Program-made: the position numbers and the translations under genes
Notes under the pieces: model-generated
What the model saw: the letters and a program-made list of their open reading frames with translations, nothing else
Database searches by the model: none
Told to the model about the DNA's origin: nothing
Part shown: positions 22,436 to 35,169 of the stretch, piece by piece
Layout: each line of letters opens with the position of its first letter
How positions within the stretch are numbered: position 1 is the stretch's first letter
NCBI GenBank assembly: GCA_001600455.1
Contig: BCKC01000005.1
Location: 1,860,001 to 1,924,000 of the forward strand
Reading direction: 5' to 3'
DNA: 64,000 bases
DNA from: Endocalyx cinctus
Lineage: Eukaryota > Ascomycota > Sordariomycetes > Amphisphaeriales > Apiosporaceae

Positions 22436-25358
22436 ATGTCTAAGAACGGAATACTCGGGAGGTGGTGGCCTGCAGGTAAAGATCGTACCTCATCCCCCAA
22501 AAATAATTATTCTGGAAACCAGAGTGAGAGCGAGAATCGGGGCTCTATACGTAAGTCCGATTTGCAATTATTGAGATGCAACCTAATAAGCCCAATCCCA
22601 AAGCAAAGTCCAGGTAAACCTAGCAAAGCCCGGTAAGGCAAAAAAAATACTTCTAAGTACCTAATGCGCTGAAAGCCTACCTAGGTAACTAGGATAGGGT
22701 ATTCAAGTACATTAGTACTTATGCCAGTATCCATACACTGCCATACCATGCTATGCCATGCTATGCCATGCCATGCCATACTGGGCTGCTGGGGCATTAT
22801 CTTACGCTAGGCACCTTGAGACCAGCGCTAACGGACTATGAAAATAAAGCCACTACTGTACAGTAGATTAGTGAGGCCCCTACTAACGTCAGTACAGAAG
22901 ATACCCATACCGATGCCAATAACAGTATCACCACTGCAACCTCCACTAATCCGTATTCTACAATTGTAACCGCCACCACTTCCACACCCTCCTCTACACA
23001 TTCCCTCTCATCACCTTCGCCTTCACCACAACCAACGACTCCAGTCGACCTGATCTCTAATAACGAAAACAACAACATTACAAAAGATCAAGATTTAATA
23101 TACCAGGATCCTTGGCGCACGGATACTCAAGGCGACATAAATAATTTCTTCGAATCTGAATCAGCCTTAAAACATAATTCGTCTTCTGCACCCATAAATA
23201 TTCAACGACCCCAATCATCATCGTCATCGCCTCCCATAGAAATTCCGGCTTCGCTAGGTAAATACGATAACTTTGACGTTGACGTTGACGTTGAAATGGC
23301 TACCGGGCCTGTACTTGACTCGGCCCTAGGCCGTGGTCGTCATGACTCTTTTGTTAGTACCGGGCCTAAACCTATTTCCATGGTAAATCCAAATCGCGAT
23401 CAGCAAAGTCGCGCTCGTCGAGAAAGCGTCGCCGGTAGTTTGATGAACGGCATGAGCTGGGGCGGTGTTTCTGTCGGAAGTGTCATACGAGATGAGTGAG
23501 TACACATTTATTCGATTTATTCATTATTGACTCAATCTTTTTTTTTTGTCCTATCTCTTATTTCTACTACTGTTCTCACTTTCACCTCCGCTTTTTTTAC
23601 TTTTACTCCTCCCCTTCTTACATCCACTCGGTATATTCTCGTGATCTATTGGGTGTTCCGTACAATTCATCTCATGAGAAGGATGAAAAGAGATATCACA
23701 ACCATGTCGCAAGTGCAAGATAAGATGACCGGCGTATTTTCAACCGACACATGTTTTAGACATTTAACTTATCAAAACATGTGGCATACCCGGCCAACCG
23801 TCATATCACATCATTCCGAATCATTTAAGACTTGCTGACCAAGACTTGTCGCAAATAGGCTTACCATGGCTGGTACCTCTCCGTTTACTGGCGCGCACCA
23901 ATCGTCCTCTTTCCATTCCAACTCTTACATACCCAAGATGGAAGCGGAATATTTGCGAAATTTTCAGTGCTGTAACCAGAAATTAGATACAATGCATGAC
24001 CTTCTTCGCCACTACGAGACCGTCCACACCGGAAATAATAGGAACGGTGCCGTCGGTGTCCAGTTACCTCATCGATTGTCCGTTAGTAGCAGGCCGTCAA
24101 TGTCAATGGGTCCTGGAAGGCAGGATTCGCAAAATTTCCAAGGACAAGAACAATTGGGTTTTGGCCAACAGAACAGGATAGCGAACACGTCGAATACGTC
24201 TTCAGCTTTCGGTGGGATACAGATGGGTCGACAATCCATGAACGGCATGGGCATGAACACACAAAGAATATCTCAATTATCTGGCATGCAGTCTAACGAC
24301 GACATGGACGCCGTCGGAGATATGGAGATGGATGACGCCGTGGGCATGATGGAGATGGACGAGAGCACAAACCACAACACAATTCAACAAACGAGGCAGA
24401 TGTTTGGACAGCAACAGCGACCGCAGCTTCAGCTCAACATGCCTCACCAAGGCCTAAGAACCTCTCAACCACCCACACCCGGAGCCTCCAACTTCGGTTT
24501 TCAAAACAACCCTACCGTGTCGTCGGTGAACACGCCCACGTTAAGCACGAATCAAAACTCGTTATCGCAGATCCCCCCGAACGATGACGACTTTTCTATG
24601 AGTAACGCGGACTTCGGGAATGGCAACGCGTATAATTCGGCACTATCCGAATTCTTCATTCAAGACCCAGCCAAACGTTTGTACAGTCCGAACGGAGGTC
24701 CCGCGAACCAGCGCGCACTCCAACAGCAGATGCAGCAATTCGGACTTGATCAAGGTCAATTCGCCAACATCTCTGATCCCAACCGATTAGCCGCGCTACA
24801 GAGGGCGCTCGCGAACCCGGGATCTTTCGTGATAGCTGAAGAAGAGGACAAGCCTTTCAAGTGTCCTGTTATTGGTTGTGAAAAAGCCTACAAGAACCAA
24901 AACGGCTTGAAGTAAGTGGCCTCTTCATAATTTAGCTAAATGAGTCGGAGCTAACCTTTTCCTTTTTTTGAATAGATATCATAAGCAACACGGTCATCAG
25001 AATCAGCAACTTCATGAAAATGGAGACGGAACGTTCTCCATTGTCAACCCGGAGACATCAACACCTTATCCGGGTGAGACGGGGATGGAGAAGGAAAAGC
25101 CTCATAAATGTGAATTCTGCCATAAGCGATACAAGAACCTGAATGGCCTGAAATACGTAAGATTTTTCGTCCTGGATACGCTGAGCCGAACTAATTTGTT
25201 TCAACTCATAGCACAAACAACACTCACAAGCATGTGAGATACAAGCCCAGGCCGCCGAAATAAGGGCCAATCTGGCTAATAACCAGTTGTCCTTCAGCCA
25301 TAACATGGGCAACCTTCGAGACAGTCTCCCCGGAATCGGCGAGGAAATGCAAATGTGA
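22436..25358 (+). CDS. Sfp1-type split C2H2 zinc-finger transcription factor
   Basis: Sfp1 is the nutrient/TOR-responsive regulator of ribosome-biogenesis genes and cell size in yeast. Inferred exons: 22436-22550, 22898-23495, 23859-24911, 24976-25156 and 25212-25358 (2094 nt, 697 aa), all GT-AG and in phase. The diagnostic pair of fingers is [24 protein letters not shown] (about 572-596) and [20 protein letters not shown] (about 635-655), separated by a linker with [17 protein letters not shown], a very Sfp1-like arrangement. A degenerate CC...H...H finger lies near 275-294. The middle is Gln/Asn/Met-rich and acidic. Intron 3 has a GCTGAC branch site; intron 1 has TACTAAC 15 nt before its acceptor. 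The first exon (ATG 22436) is the least certain: it is chosen for its strong GTAAGT donor and matching phase. Starting at ATG 23296 or 23866 instead would lose conserved sequence ([16 protein letters not shown]). Confidence 0.87.
22739..22780 (+). repeat. TGCCA/TGCTA pentanucleotide tandem
   Basis: About eight imperfect 5-bp units (TGCCA, TGCTA). It lies within intron 1 of the Sfp1-type gene as modelled. Confidence 0.7.
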
Positions 25359-28300
25359 AAGTTTCATTTCCGCCAACATCGAGGCGATAGATACCCTAAC
25401 TCAACTATTTAGCTGCTTGCATCTTCGGCGAACATGCTTTCTACTCACCTCTCACGCACTGATTCTCGATATAGACCCATAGACTGGATACCCCCTTTTC
25501 TTTACTAAAGTTTGTTGTGTATAATCCATCCTTTTACTCGGATCTGAAAAGTTTGTTTCTTGTTTTTTTTTTTTCTCCTGCCTTATACTCATGGCATCTG
25601 GTGCGGCGTTTATTGTCTTTTTTTCATTCATGTCTTTTTTCACCTTCCGATACCCGAATCGATTTTGAGGTTCTCGTACACGACTAGTTTTGTTTATGGT
25701 ACTGCCACGTACCTAGCTGTCGATCTACCCGGACTTTTCGGTACATTGTCAGCAATCCGTTATCAAAGACAAAAAGACATGGTATAGATAAAAAAAAAAG
25801 AAGAAGAGGAAGAGAAAACGGGGAGAATGATAAAAAAAAAATATGTGAATTCGGGGAAATAAAAAGCTTCAATCGTGGATAGGATGAGATGGCCCTGGAT
25901 TGGTCATCGTATATCATCATCGACACGGTCAAAAAAATATTTCTTATTTAGAATATCCTACGTTACCACGAAGCCTGATTTTCAGGTTTCGAAGACGTGG
26001 TAGTATATGAAGCCTCGCGGCATCATGAAGAGGAAGGAAAAGGAACGGATGGGGTGTTAAAAAAAATCGCCTCTCTACTTAAAAGACGAGTTTTCTATTT
26101 ACTATATCAATTATGCTTTATGCTGTTACTTTGTTTGATCATGTGGGAAGTTCAACTAATTCAACTCGGCGCCAGGGGTGTGGAAATCATAGGTTCTTAT
26201 GCATTTGTTTGATTGCCATTGTTTTCACTTTTTTTTTCTGTGGCCTTGTTGCCCAATATTTGTCCAGCGGAAAACACGAGCAAAGGTATTATTATATTTT
26301 CTACTATTACATAACTATGGCTTGCAGTCGTTACATATATGCACTTCATCTCATCTCTGAAACTTTGTCTTCCTACTTTGCTCCTGTGATTTATGCTACT
26401 TCGAATAGAAGACGTGCGCAGTATATGTGTATGTAATAATTTATATAAGAGTAGATAACTCTATTACGCTCTACCTCTAAACGATTATCAAGTATGGCTT
26501 TGTGATAGAGTTGGACGTAATATTCGGTGGTCAATGAAGGATGTGATGATATTTGATTATGGCTTGAAGACGCCAAGGAAACCGGATGATCTCCTCAACG
26601 TATGTGTTAAGTATCTAAGCCCTCTGTGAACATTCTTCTCTTGCGTCTCACAACCTAAATCACCGTGCTTCCGCCCTCTTCTTTTTTACACGAAGATGGA
26701 CCAGGTATGACGCGAATGAGGGACCGCCCCAGTAAAAACGCCCTTACTAACTACCGATCACAACTCCCATCTACGATGAACAGGTCAGGTTGCCGTGGTC
26801 TGAAGAAAGAGAAACTATCACACAACAGATGAGGAGGAAATACCTCCCGTTACGCTAAACTTAGTTTATGTATCTATTTTCCCGTATAATACGGATATCT
26901 ACAATACTTTACTAGGTACTTACAATAGACATTTCCAAGGTTCCTGTGTTTCATCTTGTTATACTATGTAGTTCCTTTTGATAGATCGGGGATAGTTTGT
27001 CGTTATTAGCTTCTGTCTAAATCAATCACTCGGCTTAGCTTACGTCGATAGATAGGCAAAATGGATACGATACCGAAAAGGTAGAAAAAGAATAGCCTGC
27101 CGTCTATTTTTAAAATGAGGAATACTCCGGTATACTCTTCGATATATAGGGAAATAGATAGGCAGATAGGTCAAGATCATTACTTAGGTTGGTTTAGAAG
27201 AAGAAGAAGCTCGATCAATTTTATACACGAGTCACGTCATCGAACAAAAAGCAAAAACGAGAACCCGTTCCTGTCCCCCTCCCTCCCGGGAAGTCTAGAG
27301 CCGGGAAGATTTTAGGGCAAACCGGATAAGCTGGTAAGACTTAAGTAAGTACATATGCATAGCATGGCGTAGCGTACCTTTGTAATATGTACTTTCAGAC
27401 GAAACGAAAGAAAGGTGGATAGAAAAAAGGGAAAAGAAGATAAACGCTGTTTCGTCCCCAGGTACTATACGATAGGTACTCCAGTCGGGTAACCAAAAGA
27501 GGCAATATCGTATCCCGCGTACGTATCTCATGTCGTCATCTCCTCAACCGATTTCGGTAAAGAGAAACGTCGTCGTCTTGGAGAGAGAAAGAGAGAAGGT
27601 GATAGATAGAAACAACTCCAGCTCCCCACTTACCCAAGCTCTCGATTTTACGATGGACTTGACGTTATTGATGACATGGGAATGTGGGTAAAGTATACAT
27701 ATGAACAATGAACAAGAACAAGAAAGAAAAAAACAAAATGAATTATACGAGGGGGGAGAAGACGGGGCGAACCGAAAAAATGAGGGGGGTGAGGTTCTAA
27801 TTACCAGTCTGTTCTAGGTCGGCCTAGTTGATGGACCAACTATCTCTATCCGTTCATTTATTCATACGAGAATGGAGTTTGCTGAGTGAGCGCTTAAGAT
27901 AGATTGAGTTAGTATGGTATTGGGCATCTCTACATAGTACATATCCACCCTTGGGATGGTTTAATGACCCGAATCACCTAGCTTCCAGTGATTCTAGAGT
28001 TTTACTAGAAGCCTCTTTAATCAAATAGTTCACATAGAACGTAGTGGAAGCGAGGTTGTGGAGATAACGGGCATCGCTGCAGGTGGAGGATTCCTTACAA
28101 GATCACCTTCGGAACATATGCGATCCAAGTATACGTGGAAAGAAAGGTTGGGAATATTCACAAGGTTTAGACACGAAGACAAGATATCAGCTCCCCTTTA
28201 AACGGAGCTCTTCCATTTTATTAGAATATTTAAAATCCACAAATAATCGTGTAAAGCATGAAAAGCATCACTCCAACTCATCCGAACCCCCATTTATGAA

Positions 28301-28572
28301 AGGGAATAAAGAAAACGTGATATCTTTCTAATTCGTAAAAAGCACAATTCATTCCAGGTCATAAAGCAATGCAGAAACCAAACCGATCATGCTGTATATC
28401 CCGACACCCAAACTTGATCAAACAAGCCCAAAACAACGTAACAGTGATAAAGAAGCATCATTTACTCCTGGTAAACGTTGAAGATGAAGAAACAGTAAAG
28501 AAAACCAATCATCGAATATTGTACACCTACATTCTCACTGGCAAAAGAGTCGAAGAAACACTTCCAAGACAT
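25359..28572. other. Convergent intergenic region, Sfp1-type gene / kelch-BTB gene
   Basis: About 3.2 kb between converging genes with no recognisable coding sequence. It holds A-rich and T-rich tracts (near 25565 and 25790-25840) and presumably both 3' UTRs. Confidence 0.5.
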
Positions 28573-30964
28573 TCAAGCTAGGTCCATACCCTCAGAATCC
28601 TCAATGTCGGAAGGTAACGCTTGAGTCCTGTCACTACTCATACTATCCTTGCGGGAGACGCTGCAAGTGTCATATCGACTACGGTAGTTGTCGACGTACT
28701 CGAGCTCTTCGCCTCCTATCACTCTACCCTCCATATCGACTTCTTGTGATAACTCTACTAAAGCCGATCGAGGTAGGCGTAAGAAGCCCTCCGTGCGCAC
28801 GATGCGGCCCCAGTGCGTGAGGCAAAAGGACGATGCTCTCTTGCGGAGCCAGTCCTCGTTTGCTAGTCCTGCTGAGTGCCATATGATACAAGCGTGGTCG
28901 ACATCGAGTTCCTTGGATAATCGGTTGACGCAAAGTAAACGGAGGTGGGGTATATTATAGATATTCGACATCACTAGCAAACCCGCTACGTCGGAGAGGT
29001 CAGTAACACCATCGTTGGCGTGAATGCTGTCTGTGTAGAGGTAGTATAAAAAGGCCTTAACGACACTATAGGGTTCTGGAATATGCATCTTCTTCGTGTG
29101 GAATTCTTGCATCTGAGCTCTGTAAAGTCTGGCAAAGTGAGGCCATCGGGCTTGAAGTATTAGTTTGTGCACGTGAATCGGGGCTGATGTTGGCGCGTCA
29201 GGAGCAAGCCAGTTCTGGTCCATCGGTGAGTCGCCGGCTCGTACGAGGCCTGAGCTGGTTATATCCTCATCGTCATAATCGCCGGGAAGAGCAGTAACGA
29301 TGAAATCAGTCCCACTACCAGTCTCGGGAGGCTGGTTAAAAAGTTTAGCGAGGTCAAGTCCTAAGCCTTTCGAGGGTTGTTCCGAAACTCGGGTGTTAAT
29401 CGGCCGGGATAGTTCCGTTCTGGGCTCCATGGCCATGTTGTTCCCCAGGAAACCATAGCGTCGAAGGTCAATCTCCATTATATCGCTCAGGTACTCTTCA
29501 AAAGCGTTTGAGTTTGGATCGTTGGCCGGGTCCGTTGGGCAACCAAGTAACCAGGCTTTTGTGCCGTCCTCATTCATAGTGCAATACTGCCAACAAAAGC
29601 CAGGTTTGAAGATTTCACGACCTTCGGCAAGTTTTTGCCAACGCAAAGATGCCAAGTCTAACGCGGATAGGGAAGATTCTTTTGACGACATCGTCGTTGC
29701 GGGGGTGACGAAGTCTAATAAAGTACCGGAGGAGTAGATGTGAAAGTGTAAACCAGAGCCTTGGGATGGTACAGTGGGTCCGGAATGGAATTTTAACGAC
29801 GAGATCGCACCTGGTGCCATAGGGGCATATGTCTTTAATTGAAATGAAGGAGTGTTGACTTGAGCAGTCCGTGAATTGGCAGCATAACCAGACGCACCAA
29901 TCATAGGAGCCGAGCCTAAAGCATACGGAGGGCGTGGGGAATCACTGGTGCGGGCCAAGGCTGGATGCCGGTCTGACGTCGATCCAATCTGGGGTGCAGA
30001 ATCGAATGCAGGACTACCCTTCAGATCAAGCCACCACAAATCACCAATTTTGTCCATATCTTTACTTAGCCCACCGAAGACCCAAACTCTTTCACCCCTA
30101 CCAATTATTAGCATAGATCCAGTAAAAAGCAATAGAAAAAAAAAAAACATACCAGATGTAAGCTGAATGGTCGAATCTACCGACAAAACGCCACGACCTC
30201 GACCAGGTGTAAGTTTTCAAGTCGAGGTAGCAAATATCATCCAATACATAGTTATCATGCCCTGTAATACCACCGACTATGAAAAGTTTATCCTCGTGTA
30301 ACACAGCCGCATGTCGAGCGCGACCTTTGGGGATAGGACCATTAACCTGAGGCTGGGTCCAATGTGCCGATTTTAGATCGAATACGATGAGATCAGAAAG
30401 GTACGTTCTATGCTCGTTCTCGCCCCCGAATACAAGTAATTTATCACCTTGGTACAGCGTCGCGGTATGTCCTACCATGTCGAAAAATCAGTTTACATGC
30501 TCAATCAAAGCGAAACTCTAGAAGGAGTTGAACATACCCATCCTCACACCCGGTATATCACCATAGTTGTCTACTAAACTCCATTGATGACTGACAAGGT
30601 CCAGCTTCAGGACATGATTGTATACCTCATCAGTATACTGATCAAAACCACCAAATGCGTATATTTGATTATTGCCACAATAGGTGACAGAGGCATTGAC
30701 CAAACAGGCCGGGCGCTGTCCAAGTGTCCTCGTCACTCTTGGTCTATATCCATCTACCATCGTTCGTCCTTTCATAGGTGAATTCGGCATGACAAAGGTA
30801 TTGTTCGAAGAAGCAGCCGAGGCAGGAGTCGCAGCATTAGAGGCGGGTGGACTAACTGAAGGGGCAGGCGGTGCGGAAGGGACTGGAGGGAATGGTGGAT
30901 TCATTATAGATGGTCCACCAAAGAGGGACTGGGCTTGACCAGGCGTCGAAGGTTGTTGAGCCAT
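28573..30964 (-). CDS. Kelch-repeat protein with C-terminal BTB domain
   Basis: Three exons in transcript order: 30964-30538, 30471-30153 and 30097-28573 (2271 nt, 756 aa). Both introns have GTATGT donors and TAG acceptors and keep phase (VRMG|HTATLYQG and SAYIW|GERVWVFGG). A Pro/Ala/Ser-rich N-terminus (1-65) is followed by kelch units with FGG/VGG motifs (YAFGGFDQY, VFGGENEHRTYLSDL, IVGGITGHDNYVLDD, VFGGLSKDMDKIGDLW) at about 80-280. A divergent middle region precedes a BTB/POZ fold with a BACK-like tail at about 495-710 (IHVHKLILQARWPHFARLY, FLYYLYTD, NRLSKELDVDHACIIW). This kelch-then-BTB order resembles fission-yeast Ral2 and animal LZTR1, which act in Ras signalling, but orthology is not proven here. 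Divergent from cdc20. Confidence 0.88.
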
Positions 30965-32082
30965 GGCTAATGATTGAAAAAAGAAAAGAGTTTCAAAATA
31001 TCTAAATAGATGTATATGGGTTGGTATACGTGTGTAAAGTAAGTAAAAATAAATATATATTATGATATGAACATTGTTAACTACCTAAATAATTAGGTAG
31101 TGATAGTTTTAGTGTTGAGGGTTGAGTATTGAATTTGAGTATTGAGAATGGATGATCAACGACCGCGAGGATGTGACGACAGGGTTTAGAAAATTATCAA
31201 GGACAAAGAATAACTCCACGTTAAAAAGGGTGAATAGTTGGGGAGAATATTGTACGGAGTACAGTACATGACTTATTTTTAGTTGCTAATAACTCGTACA
31301 TATGGGGTACATAGTACAGTATTATTTAAGATAGTCTCAGATCATATATCTGACCGGTCTGACTCTGACCAAGTCCTAATCTAAATACGGAGTAAGTAAG
31401 GTATTATTAACTTGGCCGTCTCATCAGTTCAGCCTTGATAAAAAAGAGTGAATGTAACGCAAGAAACTCCGTGTTAATCAAAAATTGCAAAGTGGGGTGA
31501 ATAATTCGGAGAATCTTTGAAGCGGGATTAAGATATCCACTTAAACTTAGGAGATGGCGGTTGCCCTGTACAACGGGTTTAGGGGAGCCCCACACTTTGT
31601 AAATACATAAACCTCAAGACAGCTTCAACATTTCACTTTTGATTCTTCTCTTTCTTCATTACAACCTTTACATCCGCACTCCTCTTCACACCTTTCTCTA
31701 TACTCTCCTCTGCCTTTTTGGCATCAAGCTATCAAAAAAGCCTTACGCACACAAGAAAAACATAAAACATAGTCTATTAGATCTCATTGCGCATTACATT
31801 CTTTCGAGAATAGCCATTTGATCGCCCCGACTTTGAAAGCCAATTCCCTAGCGAAGGCTCACTTCGATTTATCGATCATAAATAACGACAGAATACTAAC
31901 CAATAACACAATTCCAGGAACCATTGATTTGAGTCTCTTGGAGCTCGATCGATTTATCGAAGCTCTTTTACTGACGCAAATTCCAATAATACATTTACCC
32001 TGTACTTTATTGGAAACCCCACATTTCGGTATCGGTACTGCATAACGTCATATCTTAAAAAAGATCAATTGCACTAGACAAT
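30965..32082. promoter_or_regulatory. Divergent promoter region, kelch-BTB / cdc20
   Basis: About 1.1 kb shared by two divergent genes. It contains exact TACGGAGTA copies at 31253 and 31386. The last 450 bp before cdc20 are pyrimidine-rich in part (31625-31710) and probably its 5' leader. The open frame at 31818-32045 has no ATG start and is not called. Confidence 0.45.
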
Positions 32083-33957
32083 ATGGCTTCGGCTGCAGTA
32101 TCCACACCCCTCAAGTCCCACAAGGGTCTCTTTTCCTCCCGTACCGCTGGCGGTCGGATGCCTTTGACACCCTCTCCCCGACAACGCACTGCCGCTGTCC
32201 CTGTGAATGCCGATTCTTCTCCTTTCACTCCCGACAGACACTCTTCCATTCATGAGCAGCCCCGCGTATCTGGCAAGTCCGTTTACGGAGGAAATCTATC
32301 GGCACACTTTGCCAAGTCCACCTCGAGATCTCACCGTGACTCTTCCAAATCCAACATTGCCCGTGGTGTATCAACCCCTCGGAAAGCTCTCGAGCTTGGT
32401 GTCTCAGACTTCACTTTAGTTGGCACTGGTCAGAACAAGACCCCATCCAGTGTTAAGACGAAGAAAGCACCTCTCCGATCAAAGTCCAACAAGACCACCC
32501 TCACCTACGCTGCTGATCGCTTTATTCCCAACCGAAGCAACAGCTCTGCCATATCCAACGCCGGTTCTGGCAAGTTGGATATCCAAGATAAGCAACGACC
32601 CAAGTCAAGCAGCAATGATGGTTCGCAAATCTTGTCCTCGGCCACGGATGATGCTATTTCTGCCTTGGGAAGCCTGAGCATCAATGACGATGAGACCACA
32701 TCTTATTCCCGACCTTCGCCCAACACAGTTGCCTACCAGGATTCTTTGGCCGATGCTTGTGGTGTGAACCTTAGCACCAGAATTCTCCAGTTCAAGCCGG
32801 CCCCTCCTGAGTCATCTAAGCCCATCGACCTTCGACAACAGTACAACCGTCCTCTCAAGCAGGCCAACGCGAACTCTGCTCAATTCCGACGCCGCATTGC
32901 TACCGCTCCCGAGAGAGTCCTCGACGCCCCCGGCTTGATCGACGACTACTATCTCAACCTTCTTGACTGGAGCTCAGGAAACCAGGTCGCCATCGGCTTG
33001 GAGCGCAACGTCTACGTCTGGTCTGCTGACGAGGGTTCCGTCAGTTGCTTGTTGGAGACTAGCCCCGATACTTACGTCAGCAGCGTTAAGTGGTCTGATG
33101 ATGGAGCTTACGTCGGCGTTGGTCTCGGAACTGGTGAGGTCCAGATTTGGGATGTCGCCGAAGGTATGAAGATTCGAAGCATGTTCGGCCATGATACCCG
33201 CGTGGGCGTTATGGGCTGGAACAAGCACACTCTTTCGACCGGTGCCCGAAGTGGCCTTGTCTTCAACCACGATGTTCGCATCGCCGAGCACAAAGTCGCC
33301 GAGCTCGTCTCCCACACCTCCGAAGTTTGCGGTCTCGAATGGCGTTCCGATGGTGCCCAGCTGGCAACGGGTGGCAACGACAACCTTGTCTCGATCTGGG
33401 ACGCTCGCTCTTTGGCCGTGCCCAAGTTCACCAAGACCAACCACAAGGCCGCCGTCAAGGCTCTTTCCTGGTGCCCGTGGAACATGAACCTCCTCGCTAC
33501 CGGAGGTGGTTCTTACGACCGTCACATCCACTTCTGGAACACCACCTCTGGTGCACGCGTCAACAGCATCGACACGGGTTCTCAGGTCACCAGTCTCCGA
33601 TGGAGCACCAGCTACCGCGAGATCGTCAGCTCGAGCGGATTCCCCGACAACTCTCTGAGCATCTGGAGCTACCCCACCCTTGTTCGCAACGTGGAGATTC
33701 CCGCCCACGAGAGCCGAGTGCTTCACAGCTGCCTCAGTCCCGATGGACAAATGCTTGCGACTGCCGGTAAGTAATAATATAATTACATCTATCTACCCTA
33801 ATTGAGATGATCACATTATTCTAACTCGTATATAGCCGCCGATGAGAGTCTGAAGTTCTGGAAGGTGTTTGAGAAGAAGGCGGGCGCTTCATCTGGTCTC
33901 GGTGCTAGTGGTTCATCAACCAAGGCCGCCATGGCTAAGCAAATGACCATCCGATAA
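32083..33957 (+). CDS. Cdc20/Fizzy-type activator of the anaphase-promoting complex
   Basis: Activates APC/C toward securin and mitotic cyclin and is the target of the spindle checkpoint. Exon 1 is 32083-33766 and exon 2 is 33836-33957 (601 aa), split by a 69-bp GT-AG intron with a CTAAC branch site. Features: a disordered N-terminus with basic patches, the C-box DRFIPNR at 145-151, a Mad2-binding-like RILQF motif at 233-237, seven WD40-type blades from about 280 to 575 (DDYYLNLLDW, VSSVKWSDDG, VGVMGWN, VCGLEWRSDG, VKALSWCPW, VTSLRWS, VLHSCLSPDG), and the C-terminal Ile-Arg tail that docks on the APC/C. The Mad2-like motif and the absence of Cdh1-specific N-terminal features favour Cdc20 over Cdh1. 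The intron removes a stop directly after TAGK, so single-exon annotation would lose the IR tail. Confidence 0.95.
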
Positions 33958-35169
33958 AGGAAGAAACCCTGATTTCAAGTGGCGATTGTCTAGATCCCCC
34001 AAAAAAGATTAGAACAGTAGGTATTTACAGTTTCTTTTTGGCATCTTCAGGGTACTTCTGGTTACGGGGTCGTTTTTAGCGTGGCGTTTGGGGACAACAA
34101 TACCTGCAGCGTCTGGAAATGATTTACCGCACCACACGGATGTGATTTTTCGGGTCTTGGTCACGAATTACGATATGATACCTTATTATTGTCTGGAACA
34201 GAAAAGACATGTCGCTAGAGTAATAATTTTGTTGGAGAAGTTGTATGAATATGAACAATTTTGCATTTGATATTTGAATTTTTAAGACTTAAGCATGGTT
34301 TAATGCCGAGATTGTCGTCCAAACAAGTTGCATACACGTAGATAGTTACCTAGTCAATTTCTTATTAATACAATATGATGTTGACTACGACATTCTTGAT
34401 ATCAAGTAGTGAATAATTAAACATTCCTGTGAGAATTGTGTTGTTGTAGTTGAGCCTTAAATTGATTCCCTACCAGCCTACTATTCACTTACATGCCTAG
34501 GTAATTAAGTAGGTATCGAGTATCATTACCTCTAAATGATAAATAATAAATACTTAAATACTGGTAGACACCACTAACTTTGTTCTTTTGGGGGCCCCTA
34601 ACTTACACTAAGTACCTAAGTAGTGGCTTGGTAGCGTATCTTATCTTATCAACAAAGGGCGGAAACTACCTAACAAGCGCTAATTCTTTAGAGATTAGCT
34701 AAGCAAGCACATTGCCACTGCGAAGTATTTCACTTAATTACAGGCATTCTTAAGGAACCTTAACAGGTACATCATCAAATTCACATCAGCACAGACGAAC
34801 GGCATTGCACATCTGCAAATTGCCTTTGAATTATACCTTAAATACTAAAAATTAAATACCGGCAGTTAATAAAAGGCAATTAATTTTCAAAAGCATTCAG
34901 GAAGAAACACGACCGAGTAGAAAAGGTTGGGTGTAAAGAACCACCCAGACCGAAAGGTGGTTCTTACTATAAAGTCATTTCCGAATCTTCAGAAATCAAC
35001 AATCACCATCGAACCAACTCCTTCTTAATTATCGCGTCGCAAATATTTCGCCCGCTATATCTATAACATATTTTCTCTTGAATTCGTTACACGGCTGCGA
35101 CAGACGCTTTGTTCCAACATCGATACCACGACGACGCTTACGTGACCTCCACACCGACAATAACTAATA
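33958..35169. other. Intergenic region, cdc20 / TFIIA large subunit
   Basis: About 1.2 kb holding the cdc20 3' UTR and the promoter and leader of the TFIIA gene. The notable element is an inverted repeat at 34936-34965. A 60-codon frame at 34088 is in the presumed 3' UTR and is not called. Confidence 0.5.
34936..34965. repeat. Short perfect hairpin upstream of the TFIIA gene
   Basis: The 10-bp arms AAGAACCACC and GGTGGTTCTT flank a 10-nt loop. The stem extends by two more pairs across a single bulged A. It lies about 205 bp upstream of the ATG, so it could be in the promoter or the 5' UTR. Confidence 0.6.

Noticed and set aside
22062..22574. 170-codon plus-strand frame
   Set aside because: Biased low-complexity translation of T-rich DNA overlapping the proposed first Sfp1 exon in another frame.
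31818..32045. 75-codon frame just before cdc20
   Set aside because: It starts with TTG, has no ATG at its start and lies in the probable cdc20 leader.
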